From Clostridiaceae bacterium AM27-36LB (GTDB lineage Bacteria > Bacillota > Clostridia > Lachnospirales > Lachnospiraceae), in the NCBI GenBank assembly GCA_003480725.1, contig QUJQ01000006.1:1-64000 (forward strand): a stretch of DNA of 64,000 nt, in the 5' to 3' direction. The stretch's first letter is position 1, and each line of letters starts with the position of its first letter. The position numbers and the translations under genes are program-made. Below the pieces are notes generated by a model. That model had not been told where the DNA came from. It searched no databases and worked only from the letters and a program-made list of their open reading frames with translations. Below, in pieces: positions 25,246-34,500 of this stretch.

Positions 25246-26106
25246 TTATACTTCCGGGATTCTGGAACATGCAACTGCCAGTGCTCCGTCTCCAATATGG
25301 CACGCAACACTTAAAGACAGCTCATTAACAATAATTTCCGGGTATCCTGGGAATTCTTTTTCCAGTTCCGCCTTGAATTCCAGTGCCATCGCTTCATTAT
25401 TTGTATGAGCAATGGCCAGCTTCATTGGCGATCCTGCAAACCGGTTCTCCAGATCATTTCTTATGGCATCGATCATGGTTTTCTTTGCAGCACTCATGGT
25501 ACGCACTTTAGAAAATGCATCCAGCTTCTCACCATGGATCTGCAGTACCGGTTTCAGACGCAGCATGGTTCCAAGAGCCGCTGCTGCCGGTGTGATACGT
25601 CCGCCTTTTTTCAGATATTTCAGCGTCGTTACCGTAACATAGATGCTGGACTCCAATGCTTCTTCTTCCAGTTTCTTGCAAATCTGCTCTGCATTCATGC
25701 CAGCTTCCGCAAATGCTTTTGCATCTTCTACAGAATAAAGCTGTGTCACAGAGATTCTCTGATTGTTGACAACCTGTACTTTTCCATCGTAATCATCCGC
25801 CAGCATCTTAGCAGTCTGGCAGCTTCCGCTCAAACCGCTGGACATAGGGATGTGTACAATCTCATCATATTCTTTCAAAAGTTCATCCCACAATTTCATC
25901 ACCGAATCCGGGGATGGCTGAGAAGTAGATACATCTGCATCTTCCTCAAGAAATTTATAAAACTCATCCGGAAACAGATCGATTCCATCCAGATATTCTT
26001 TTCCATTGATCAGAAATGGCATAGGAACTACATAAATTCCCATTTCTTTTGCCTGTGTCTGACTGATTCCACTATTACTGTCTGTCACTATCGCAATCTT
26101 ACTCAT
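25246..26106 (-). CDS. DegV family fatty-acid-binding protein
   Basis: 286 residues. DegV hallmarks: KIAIVTDSNSGIS at the N-terminus, then VVPMPFLINGKEYLDG, TSQPSPDSV with the Ser/Thr that contacts the fatty-acid carboxylate, and IPMSSGLSGSCQTA. Family members bind free fatty acids and pass them to fatty-acid kinase FakA. No fakA is adjacent. ATG 26106 has AGAGG eight bases upstream; the longer reading to 26295 crosses into the preceding gene. It sits in a run with the zinc-ribbon gene upstream and the TPR/ATPase gene downstream. Confidence 0.92.
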   Translation of the reverse strand: MSKIAIVTDSNSGISQTQAKEMGIYVVPMPFLINGKEYLDGIDLFPDEFYKFLEEDADVSTSQPSPDSVMKLWDELLKEYDEIVHIPMSSGLSGSCQTAKMLADDYDGKVQVVNNQRISVTQLYSVEDAKAFAEAGMNAEQICKKLEEEALESSIYVTVTTLKYLKKGGRITPAAAALGTMLRLKPVLQIHGEKLDAFSKVRTMSAAKKTMIDAIRNDLENRFAGSPMKLAIAHTNNEAMALEFKAELEKEFPGYPEIIVNELSLSVACHIGDGALAVACSRIPEV

Positions 26107-26119
26107 ACATGAACCTCTT

Positions 26120-26578
26120 TTATAATTTTTCCCAACAAAAATAGCAATGATAATGATTCCGGCTTCCCACGGGTACAAAATTCTGTGCTCCGCAATAACC
26201 ACAGCGGATCCGTTCCATACCATTCGGAGTAACTGTCTCATAATCGCCACGGCCACCGACTCGATCCGGCTTTCCTTTGGAATATGCCGCCTCATAAGTA
26301 CATGCCTGACTGGATGCCCTTGACCGGGTCTTCAAGGCTTCCTCTTCCCTCGTCAGCTTCTGTCTGCGCGGCTTATTCGGAACTGCAGTTGCCTTTCTTG
26401 GCTTGCTTATCGTCCTTGCCTGTCTTACTTCTCTTTGTACTTCTTCTCTCACCGCAGCAGCTGAAGGTGTTCTCTGGATCGGTCGTTCGGATGTTCTGTC
26501 TTCTTTTGTCTTTCTGACATTCTTTTTGCTCCAGACAGACAGTCCCCAGATCAGGATCATCGCTAAAAATATTTCCAT
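26120..26578 (-). CDS. Membrane-anchored basic protein with C-terminal zinc ribbon
   Basis: 152 residues. A single N-terminal membrane helix (MEIFLAMILIWGLSVWS) precedes a long Arg/Lys/Thr-rich region (about 20-115) and a C-terminal zinc-ribbon with CGYCG and CYFC. The charged middle is probably disordered. ATG 26578 has GGAGG upstream. A longer reading to 26848 would run through the tRNA-Glu gene and is not real. The stop is 13 nt before degV, so the two are likely co-transcribed. Function unknown. Confidence 0.72.
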   Translation of the reverse strand: MEIFLAMILIWGLSVWSKKNVRKTKEDRTSERPIQRTPSAAAVREEVQREVRQARTISKPRKATAVPNKPRRQKLTREEEALKTRSRASSQACTYEAAYSKGKPDRVGGRGDYETVTPNGMERIRCGYCGAQNFVPVGSRNHYHCYFCWEKL

Positions 26579-26658
26579 CTTGTTTTCCTCCTGCGGTTCT
26601 ATTTGTGCAAAACACACACTCTTCCTTATTATAGCAAAATCAAGCACAGAAAACAAGA

Positions 26659-26690
26659 ATGGCAGAAACCTTTTTACAGGTTTCTGCCAT
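26659..26690 (-). terminator. Terminator after tRNA-Glu copy 1
   Basis: GGCAGAAACC pairs with GGTTTCTGCC (about 26663-26690), just downstream of the tRNA on the minus strand. Confidence 0.65.
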
Positions 26691-26701
26691 TCAATTAAGC
26701 G

Positions 26702-26773
26702 CAGTAGATAGGGGAATCGAACCCCTGTTTCCGCCGTGAGAGGGCGGCGTCTTAACCCCTTGACCAATCTACC
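26702..26773 (-). tRNA. tRNA-Glu (anticodon CTC), copy 1
   Basis: 72 nt without encoded CCA. The acceptor GGTAGAT pairs with ATCTACT (G-U at the first pair), with discriminator G. The anticodon arm CCGCC-CTCTCAC-GGCGG gives anticodon CTC, reading GAG. The T arm is AGGGG-TTCGATT-CCCCT. It is identical to the gene at 41531-41602. Confidence 0.93.
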
Positions 26774-26815
26774 ATATTTTCTTATCGAAAGCATCTTTCG
26801 CTTGCCGACTTGGAT

Positions 26816-26844
26816 ACTATAACACAACATCTGACACTTTGCAA
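26816..26844 (-). promoter_or_regulatory. tRNA-Glu copy 1 promoter
   Basis: On the minus strand TTGCAA (26844-26839), 17 nt, TATAGT (26821-26816). The copy-2 promoter has the same boxes and spacing. Confidence 0.75.
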
Positions 26845-26924
26845 GCATTAATTTTTATTTTTTTATAATTTTTTGTATAGTTCTTTTTTCAATGCGCATA
26901 CTGGTGAAAAAGGAGTGGTTCTTT

Positions 26925-27281
26925 ATGGATTATATCAACGCATTCTGGGTCGGTGGTCTGATCTGTGCCCTGACTCAGATCCTGATGGAAAAGACCAAGC
27001 TGATGCCCGGCCGGATCATGGTCCTTCTGGTGTGCAGCGGGGCTGTTCTGGGTGCAGCCGGGCTCTATGAACCTCTGCTTGATTACGCAAAGGCCGGAGC
27101 AAGCGTCCCTCTTCTTGGATTTGGAAATGTACTCTGGGAAGGCGTCCACGATGCTGTACAGGAAGAAGGTCTCTTAGGCATCTTCAAAGGTGGTCTCACT
27201 GCCGGTTCTGCAGGAACCTGTGCCGCTCTGGTCTTCGGTTATCTCGCCAGTCTGGTCTTTGATTCCAAGATGAAAAAATGA
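26925..27281 (+). CDS. spoVAE: Stage V sporulation protein AE (SpoVAE/SpoVAEb type)
   Basis: 118 residues, family length. Features are FWVGGLICALTQILMEKTKL, then GRIMVLLVCSGAVLGAAGLY and the conserved GASVPLLGFGNVLWEGV, with 3-4 hydrophobic helices. SpoVA proteins form the channel that moves Ca2+-dipicolinic acid into the forespore. No spoVAC or spoVAD is adjacent, so it is a detached member. ATG 26925 has AAAGGAG upstream; the longer reading from 26892 has none. This is the clearest evidence that the organism forms spores. Confidence 0.9.
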   Translation: MDYINAFWVGGLICALTQILMEKTKLMPGRIMVLLVCSGAVLGAAGLYEPLLDYAKAGASVPLLGFGNVLWEGVHDAVQEEGLLGIFKGGLTAGSAGTCAALVFGYLASLVFDSKMKK

Positions 27282-27290
27282 CAGAACAAA

Positions 27291-27337
27291 ATCCCGGAAG
27301 ATTTCCTACAATAGAAATTACTTCCGGGATCTTTTTT
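27291..27337. terminator. Terminator between spoVAE and queT
   Basis: ATCCCGGAAG (27291-27300) pairs with CTTCCGGGAT (27321-27330), followed by CTTTTTT. Confidence 0.88.
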
Positions 27338-27355
27338 ATCCATTCAGGCTGTCTG

Positions 27356-27856
27356 CTATGCGGTATAGCTGCCCTGACGGAAAATTACATTTTTATAACG
27401 ATCAAGTACGCACAGAAGCACGGTTCCCATGATGCTTGCAGTCAGAATCTCGCCTATTCCAACTGTTCCCATCAGAAATGGAATCGGAAGCGGCTCACCG
27501 TATCCATATTTCAGCACCCACGGAATCACCAGAGCATTCAATACTACCGGCGGAACAGATGCCAGATATTTACTCTTATTCCGAAGCATCCATGTCAGAT
27601 ATGCAGCCACCAGAGTGGTCAGACTTCCGGCAATCACATCCAGCATAATACCGCCACCCAGCATGTTGGCGATCAGACAGCCAATAAACAGCCCAGGAAT
27701 CGCAGCAGGTGTAAAGAACGGCAGTACTGTCAGTGCCTCAGCCACACGAGTCTGGATCGCACCATAACTGATCGGCTCAAATACCAGACATAATACCACA
27801 TAGATCGCAGCGATCATCGCCGCCTGTGTCATAAAAAGTACCTTGTTTGTTTTCAT
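27356..27856 (-). CDS. queT: QueT family queuosine-precursor transporter
   Basis: 166 residues with five to six membrane helices. Family stretches: AAIYVVLCLVFEPISYGAIQ, then RVAEALTVLPFFTPAAIPG, then GLFIGCLIANMLGGG. QueT is a substrate-binding S-component-like membrane protein for queuosine or preQ precursors, working with an ECF module encoded elsewhere. The start is preceded by AAAGGAG, which is part of a probable preQ1 riboswitch, so it should be shut off when preQ1 is plentiful. Confidence 0.92.
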   Translation of the reverse strand: MKTNKVLFMTQAAMIAAIYVVLCLVFEPISYGAIQTRVAEALTVLPFFTPAAIPGLFIGCLIANMLGGGIMLDVIAGSLTTLVAAYLTWMLRNKSKYLASVPPVVLNALVIPWVLKYGYGEPLPIPFLMGTVGIGEILTASIMGTVLLCVLDRYKNVIFRQGSYTA

Positions 27857-27865
27857 ATTCAGTTC

Positions 27866-27907
27866 TCCTTTAGTTTTGTTTTACGAGTGGAAGGTCACGA
27901 ACACTCG
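27866..27907 (-). promoter_or_regulatory. Probable preQ1-I riboswitch of queT
   Basis: On the minus strand CGAGTG (27907-27902) pairs with CACTCG (27889-27884) around a 12-nt loop ending CCTTC. Then come an A-rich tail (TAAAACAAAA) and CTAAAGGAG, which overlaps the ribosome binding site. A stem-loop, A-rich linker and SD-containing 3' tail able to pair with the loop (CCTT with AAGG) is the plan of the preQ1-I class. Its place directly before queT supports the call. Loop bases are not a perfect match to the consensus I remember. Confidence 0.62.
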
Positions 27908-28052
27908 ATTCATTTTCGCGCAGCAATGAGTCAGGCAGCCATGCTTGCATAGATATCTGACGAATGCCGCGGAGGCATATACCACAGGTATATGACCTAC
28001 GCCGGAAATCGGCGAAAGCCCTGTAAGACCTTGTTTTTGTGGGCTTTTAACG
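27908..28052 (-). other. Long structured leader of queT
   Basis: About 145 nt between the expected transcript start (near 28052) and the riboswitch. It holds several strong hairpins: AAAGCCC/GGGCTTT (about 28041-28009), a GCCGATTTCCGGC palindrome, and CATATACC-TGT-GGTATATG (about 27995-27976). It is far longer than a preQ1 aptamer needs. No open reading frame of note. Confidence 0.5.
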
Positions 28053-28058
28053 GACGCA

Positions 28059-28087
28059 AGTATAGCATATTCAAAATAAAAATGCAA
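28059..28087 (-). promoter_or_regulatory. queT promoter
   Basis: On the minus strand TTGCAT (28087-28082), 17 nt, TATACT (28064-28059). Confidence 0.75.
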
Positions 28088-28109
28088 GTGCTTCTGCTGC
28101 AAAGCGCAT

Positions 28110-28285
28110 AATCAGTACCACCCGTCAAACGGGTGGTTTGCTCAGCGGCTATAAGCCTTTGTTACCGGCCAGTGCCTAAAGACGCTGGCTTTCACTTTCG
28201 TTCAAGCTACTAATACCTTTGACTCGTCGCTGCCCTTAAAAGGGCATTCGTATTACTAGCAACCCTTAAAAGGGTCTTCGTATTC
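28110..28285. repeat. Cluster of short hairpins, likely a transposon-end remnant
   Basis: ACCACCCGT-CAA-ACGGGTGGT (28117-28137) is followed by CCCTTAAAAGGG twice (starting 28233 and 28263), each continuing NN-TTCGTATT, a 30-bp period. Subterminal hairpins like the first are typical of IS200/IS605-group ends, but no transposase gene accompanies them here. The assignment is tentative. Confidence 0.4.
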
Positions 28286-28298
28286 TTTTATACTTAAT

Positions 28299-28487
28299 TT
28301 ATCCAATGCAACACTGTTCTAAATCACACACTGTCAGAGTACCGCTTTCAAATTCTGCAATGACAGCGAATATCTGAATAAAGATTTTATATAGTCCGCT
28401 GGCAGTATTGATACCATTGGAGCAAATCAAGAGATTAACATGGTACTCAGCGAGAGCCCCAAGATTAGTGCCATGCTCAGCACACAA
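28299..28487 (-). pseudogene. Serine recombinase (resolvase/invertase) fragment
   Basis: About 62 codons ending at 28299 contain LAEYHVNLLICSNGINTASG and KIFIQIFAVIAEFESG. These correspond to the ...GVxLxSLxEGIDTxS... and ...AIAEFER... stretch of resolvase catalytic domains. The N-terminal catalytic Ser region and the C-terminal DNA-binding part are absent. It lies just past the terminator of the giant surface-protein gene. Confidence 0.5.
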
Positions 28488-28527
28488 ATAAACGCGGTGG
28501 GGTTTCTTGATACCCGACCGCGTTTAT
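28488..28527 (-). terminator. Terminator of the giant surface-protein operon
   Basis: On the minus strand ATAAACGCGGT (28527-28517) pairs with ACCGCGTTTAT (28498-28488), an 11-bp perfect stem, followed by TTGTG. Confidence 0.8.
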
Positions 28528-28568
28528 CTTTGTCCGCTGATATACGGGCAAATCTTTTTTATTGTAAA

Positions 28569-31500
28569 TTACTTTCTTGCACCATTCGAGCCGATGGTAT
28601 ATCCGTCAATGGTGGTATTCACCGCCATCACCCCATCTGCATAGAAGTAGTACCACTTGCCGTCGATCTGCTTCCAGCCGCCGGCAAACATCATTCCGGT
28701 TGTCTTATCCAGCCAGTACCACTTCTGGTCGTCGGAAAGCCAGCCCTTCACTGACTTCCCGTTTCTGTAATAGCTCCACTGTCCGCTGTCATTCTGCTGC
28801 CAGCCGTTTGCGGTCTGCGGGTCAATGACGATCTCCACAAACCGCCGCAGGACAGTGGCGACTTCAGCGCGGGCGGCGGTTCCCTTGGGGGCAAAGCGGT
28901 TATTTGCCTTGCCAGCCAGGATGCCCGCCTGCTGCATGGCCTTGACCGCATCCTTCGCCCAGCTGCTGATCTGTGCGTTGTCCGCAAAAGTCACAGCCTG
29001 GAGGGTTTTCGGAAGGTCGTACCCCAGCTTTTTGGCGTAATTTGCCATGATGACCGCCATCTGTTCCCGGTTGATGTTGGTATCCGGCGCGAAGGTGGTG
29101 GCGGTAACACCCTCCACAATGCCGTTCTGCGCCGCCCAGTTCGCATAGGGGGCATAGTAGGTGTCGGCTTTCACATCAGTGAATTTCCCGGTTTTGTAGC
29201 TGTCCGGGTTGATGTCCGCCAGCCGTCCCAGTGCGGTGACGAACATTCCTCTGGTCATGCCGGTATTGGGGCTGAAGGTGGTGTCGCTGGTGCCGTAGAG
29301 CAGTCCCCGGCTGGCTGCAAAGAGGATATTGTCCGCAGCCCAATGGTTATGAATGTCGGTAAAGGCAGGGACAGGGTTCTTGTAGCCTATGCCGTAGATG
29401 CTGAAATGACCGGTTTCAAAGACAACCGCTTTCAGGTTGGCATCGTAGCTGGATTTGGTGATCCATTTCACCTTGCCCGCGTCGTCCACATAAACTGCAT
29501 AGAGATTACCTGTCTGCTCACCCTTTGCCGGTGTGTAGGGCAAACGCACCGAGATGGTATGTCCATTCAGGCTGGTAATCGGCGTCTCCTTGCCGCCGGA
29601 GAGATACACCAGCGACAGATCGTAGGCCGGTCTTGTGCCGATAGCGGCTTTGGCCTCGGTGGAGCGCAGGGCATCCACCTTATCTGCCCGGAGAATGATG
29701 TCCCCACCAGCGGAGACTCTATCCAGCTGCTTCAGAGTGTCCAGCTCGATATTAACCGAAACCAGATGGTCTGTTGCTACGGTAAACTGCCGGACGTTTT
29801 CTTTAACCAGCAGATCCAATGTCTTTGCCTTGATGGTCACGTTAAAAGAGGTCTGGCCTGTCGCCGGGATGATGGGAACGGTAACGGCAATCCCGTTTTC
29901 GGCTGTACCATTCTTTTTCGCATCCTGTTTGGCCTTGTCGATGGCGGACTGGACAGAGCTGTTGTCCACTGCCGCATTGCCGTTTGCGTCCGTCTTCATT
30001 GGTTGCGTTTTGCTGGTAACTGGGGTATTCGTTTTGTCACTACCGGGCCGATTGGTTCCGCCAGAATTGCCGTTTGCATTCGGCTTCATTGGTTGCGTTT
30101 CGCTGGTAACTGGGATATCCGTTTTGTCACTACCAGACCGATTGGTTCCGCCAGAATTGCCGGAGCTGCCGCCGGACGAACCACCAGAGGAGGAACCGCC
30201 GCCGCTGGTTTTTTTCGGAATGACCGTACCCGAGGCGATTTTCTCACCACAGCCTAAGCAATAGGTATCACCGGTATAGCCCTCTGTGGTCGTGGTTGCT
30301 TCTTTTTGATTCCGCACCTCTGTTCCACCCGTATGGTTACTCGGATTCTTTTCCCCGTAGGGCTGTCCGCAGATGGAACAGTTCGCCGGAGCCTTGCAGG
30401 TGGCGGCAGTGCCCGGGGTGTGGTCTCCGGTCTCCTTGTGGGAACTATCGTTCTGACAGATCCGCTGATGCTGGGTCTCACTTACTTTCTCCCACGCACC
30501 CCAGTTATGGTTCAGAGCCGGACTGGTGATCTCTGTGAGTTCTCCTTTCCCTTCAGAATCTGAGAAATTTTTGCCGCAGACAGAGCAGTGCCAGTATTCC
30601 ACATTGCCGGGAGTGGTACAGGTAGCGTCCACTGCAGGAGTATGGGTCAGTGTATGGGGAGCAAGCTCGCCATACACCATATGGCAGACGTCGCAGACTG
30701 CCCGCGCCTCACAAGTGGCGGAACCACCGGAACAATTTGTGGTTTCTGTATGACTGCTGTCGTTTTTGCAGGTATGGGTATGCGTTCCATTTCCATTGGA
30801 TTCCCACGCATTCCAATCATGGTTATTGTTAGCGGGTGTGACTTCATAGCCGCACGCCGTACAAGTCTGCGGAGTGGTACAGTTGGCCGGAGTGCCTGGA
30901 GTATGGGCGGCGGTTTCGGTATGGCTCTGATCCCGCTGACAAGTGCGGGTATGCTGCTGGGCGTTGCCGGTGTTTTTCCATTCGCCCCAGTCATGACCCA
31001 GCTCTTTCCCGTAGGAACCTCCACAGCTTATGCAGATAGCTGCGTTCGTGCAAGTGGCGGAGCCGCCGGAGCAGTTTTCTGTTTCCGTATGGCTGCTGTC
31101 CCGCTGACAGGTGCGGGTGTGGGTACTGTTGCCATTGGAAGTCCACGCACCCCAGTTATGGTTCAGAGCCGGACTGGTGATCTCTGTGAGTTCTCCTGTT
31201 CCTGCAGAATCCGAGAAATTTTTGCCGCAGACAGAGCAATGCCAGTATTCCACATTGCCGGGTGCGGTACAGGTAGCATATACGGCATCATGCTTTGTTA
31301 ATGTATGGCCTCCCAGCTCCCCGTAGGCAGTTTGGCAGGTGCTGCATACCGCCTTTGCGGTACAGGTCGCTGTGCCGCCACTGTGCTCTGCTCTGTCAAG
31401 TTCCGCACCGCACTTTCCACAGACATACCAGTGATGCGTTTCATCATGCTGCAAGGTTTTATCTCCGTCGTGGGCACAGGTGCTCACAGTAAAGGGTTTG

Positions 31501-34500
31501 CTGAAGCACTTATAGCCGTCGCCCGTTACAATCTGGACTTTATACGAAAAGGTCTGGCCTGCGGGCAATTCGGTAATGGAGAGCGTCTGGCTGTCGGCAC
31601 CGGTATATTTCTCAGTCAAGCCTTGCGTAATAGAAGTATTCGTAAGCCAACGCCACTCATCATTGATGGATCTGCACCAGATATAGGTCAGGCCTGCACT
31701 CTCATCGGGTGTGACCGACACTGTCAGCGTCACAGAGGTGCTGTCCTTCGCATCGAAGGTACTGCCGGAGTAGCCCGTCTCGCTGTTCGGATAGACCTTT
31801 GTGCTTTTGATGGGCGCTGGCGTGACAGTTGCATTGTTTACGCTGGCAGTGCCATCATCCCATGTGCCGTCGCTTGTTTTATAGCCATATCCATCCGCCA
31901 GATATTCATTCGCCGGAACATAAGACCTACCCCATTCAATCTTTTTATATGTGCCGCCGCTCAGGCTGGCGCTGCTGCCATCGTTTTTTACGGTCAGACC
32001 CATGTATGAGCCGCCGCCCAGCTCCAGCCTGCCGCCGTTCTCGGCCGTGATGTAGTTGATCTTGACCGTGGAATTTTTCACCACAGCGCTGCTGCCACTG
32101 GCCGTCACATCCCGGATCGTACCTTCGCCGGTGACCGTCAGCTGGATGCCTTTCACAGTGATTATCACACCAGAGGCCGTTTTGCCATTCACATCAAGCG
32201 TTACCGGCCCATGGGTCAATTCATAGGACGGAACATTTGTCTTAACATCCTGATACAGCTTGAGCGTCTTTTCACCGTTTCCCTCATTGGCCGCCTTGAT
32301 GGCTGCGTCAAGGGTCAAATACCAGCTTGTTTCATTGCCGGCAGTCAGGGAAGCCGCCATCTGCTTCTGACAGACACTGCAAATGCCGGTTTTCTCATCC
32401 ACAGTGTGGGTATGGGTCTTCACAGTCACATTGTTAAGTTCTGAAACTGCGCTGTTCGATATGGCGTTACCGCTCTGATCGTAGTAAGCTGCGCCGTCCG
32501 CCAGCAGGCTTCTGAGCACATCGGAATCGGCTGTGCTCAGCTTAGTAAAGCTGCCTCCGGCAAGCCAAGCTGTGCCGCTCCCATATAAGTAAAGTTCGGC
32601 AAAGGAGCCGCCGGAGACCGTCCCCTTCGCACCGCCGCTATATTTCACTCTATCATAGCCGGTTCCGGTAAAGCTGCCGCCGTTCACATTCATTGTTCCG
32701 TCGCCCTCGACGACAACCGCAGCTTTAAAGCTGCCGCCTTCCACAGTCAGCGTACCTTTAGTCACCGTAACATCTTCACCAAACGCAGCTGAGTTCTTCA
32801 CCACTGCCGTACCGCCGTCCTCGACCTTCAGGTATTGATACGCACCGCCGCTGAAGACCGCCTCTGCGCTGGAGGAAGCAGTCACCCCGCCCAGGTAGGT
32901 GCCGCCCACGAAAGACGCCTTGCCGTTGACGGTGATATGACGGAAAGAACCGGTTTTGAAGGTCACATCTGCGCCGGCGGCGATGGTCGTAGAATTGATG
33001 AGATGCTCTCCGCCGTCCACGGTAAGCTTTCCGGTCAGGGTGACACTCGCAATGCCGATACCGCCCCTGCCATCGTGTACATCACAGAGCGGCATCAGGG
33101 TCGCATCAGTGTACCCTTCGGCGCTCCAGCCGTTCAAGGTCTGGATGGCCTCTACATAGCCGTCCCCGTTTTCGATGGCGCTGTCCGCCGGGAACCAGGC
33201 CGTTTTTATTTTGCCATCGGAATCAGTGGCTGTTATCTTAACGACCAGCGCCTTGCCGCATTTGGAGCACACAGGCTTTTCTACCGTATCATCGGCGCAC
33301 TGATGGACGCACTCCTGGAACTGCACCTTGTACGCTGTATAGCCGGTCAAGTCCACAATTTTAGTGCTCTTATCAATGATGCTCCATGCACCGTCCTTTC
33401 CGCCGTACAGCTCGCACTTTGCATGGTTGGTTTTCAGCAGGTTGCCGACGGTAAGAGCCTGGTCAGCATTCTCGGCCAGCGTAATTTTTTTGACGGTGCA
33501 GTAGCGGGCGTTGCCCTTCCACAACTTCACGCTATAACCGGTTCCATTACCCTTTCCTAGGAACAGTTCCTGAATCGTACCGGTGTAAGCTTCCAGCGCG
33601 CCGCCGGCCTGCAGCTCCACGCGCGAAATCTCGCCGGTGTAGGAGTCTTCAACCGCCAGCGTTCCGTTGGAATTAACCCAAAACTTGACATTGAGCGCCT
33701 GCGTTCCGCCGCCCTCGCTGGAATCCTTGACCGTCAGTTTTTTGTTGACATTGAAGAACTTATCCCCGCTGGTGATCGTCTTTCCATGCAGATCCAGCGT
33801 TATAGTATCGGAGGCGGAGCAATTTCCTGTGAGCGTCACATCCCGCATCAGTGTTATCGTGCTGCCATCCCACGCATTCTGAAACGCCTTTGCAAGCGTC
33901 TGATAATAGGCGCTCTCGCCCACGCGCGCGTCGAATGTCGTCCCGCACTTGCTGCAGGTGTAGCCGGTCTGGTCCATTACATGATCGCAGAGGGAGAGAT
34001 AGACCTTGCCATCCTCGCCCAGACTGGTCACACTGTCGGCGGCGTCCGCCTTGAAGTTATCGGCGCTGAGTGTCACGCCGCTTGCCGGTTCGGCGATGGC
34101 CCCAGGCTCTATGCCTTCACGCACGCCCACACGGATGACCGAATCCTTACTCAATGCGCCTGATACAAAAATGGGCAGCTTCCACTTATAATTGGCGTAA
34201 TAACCGGCCTTCACCGAGCCGGAAACGGTAAGTTTAGGGTTTGTGCTTTCTGTTCCGCCGTAGTAAACGTCATATTGATTGTTGCCGGTAACGGTGGCAT
34301 CGGTGAGGGCGATAGTGCCGTTTCCATAGATGCCGCCGCCCTCATAGGTGCTGTTGTTTCCGGTGATCGTCACATCCTTGACGGTTACGCTTCTCCCCGA
34401 ATAAATGCCGCCCCCGTGGCCATAACTTGTATTCCCCGTGGCGGACGCCTTGTTGCCGGTGATCGTGGCGTTGGAGATCGAAACACGGCCGGCGTTGTAG

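Noticed and set aside
26579..26848. An N-terminal extension of the zinc-ribbon protein
   Set aside because: It would translate the tRNA-Glu gene. The internal ATG 26578 has a good ribosome site.
27890..27902. A repeat-family link between the queT leader and the block at 49152-49359 (shared GAAGGTCACGAAC)
   Set aside because: A shared 13-mer between two places is expected by chance many times in 64 kb, and the surrounding bases do not align convincingly.
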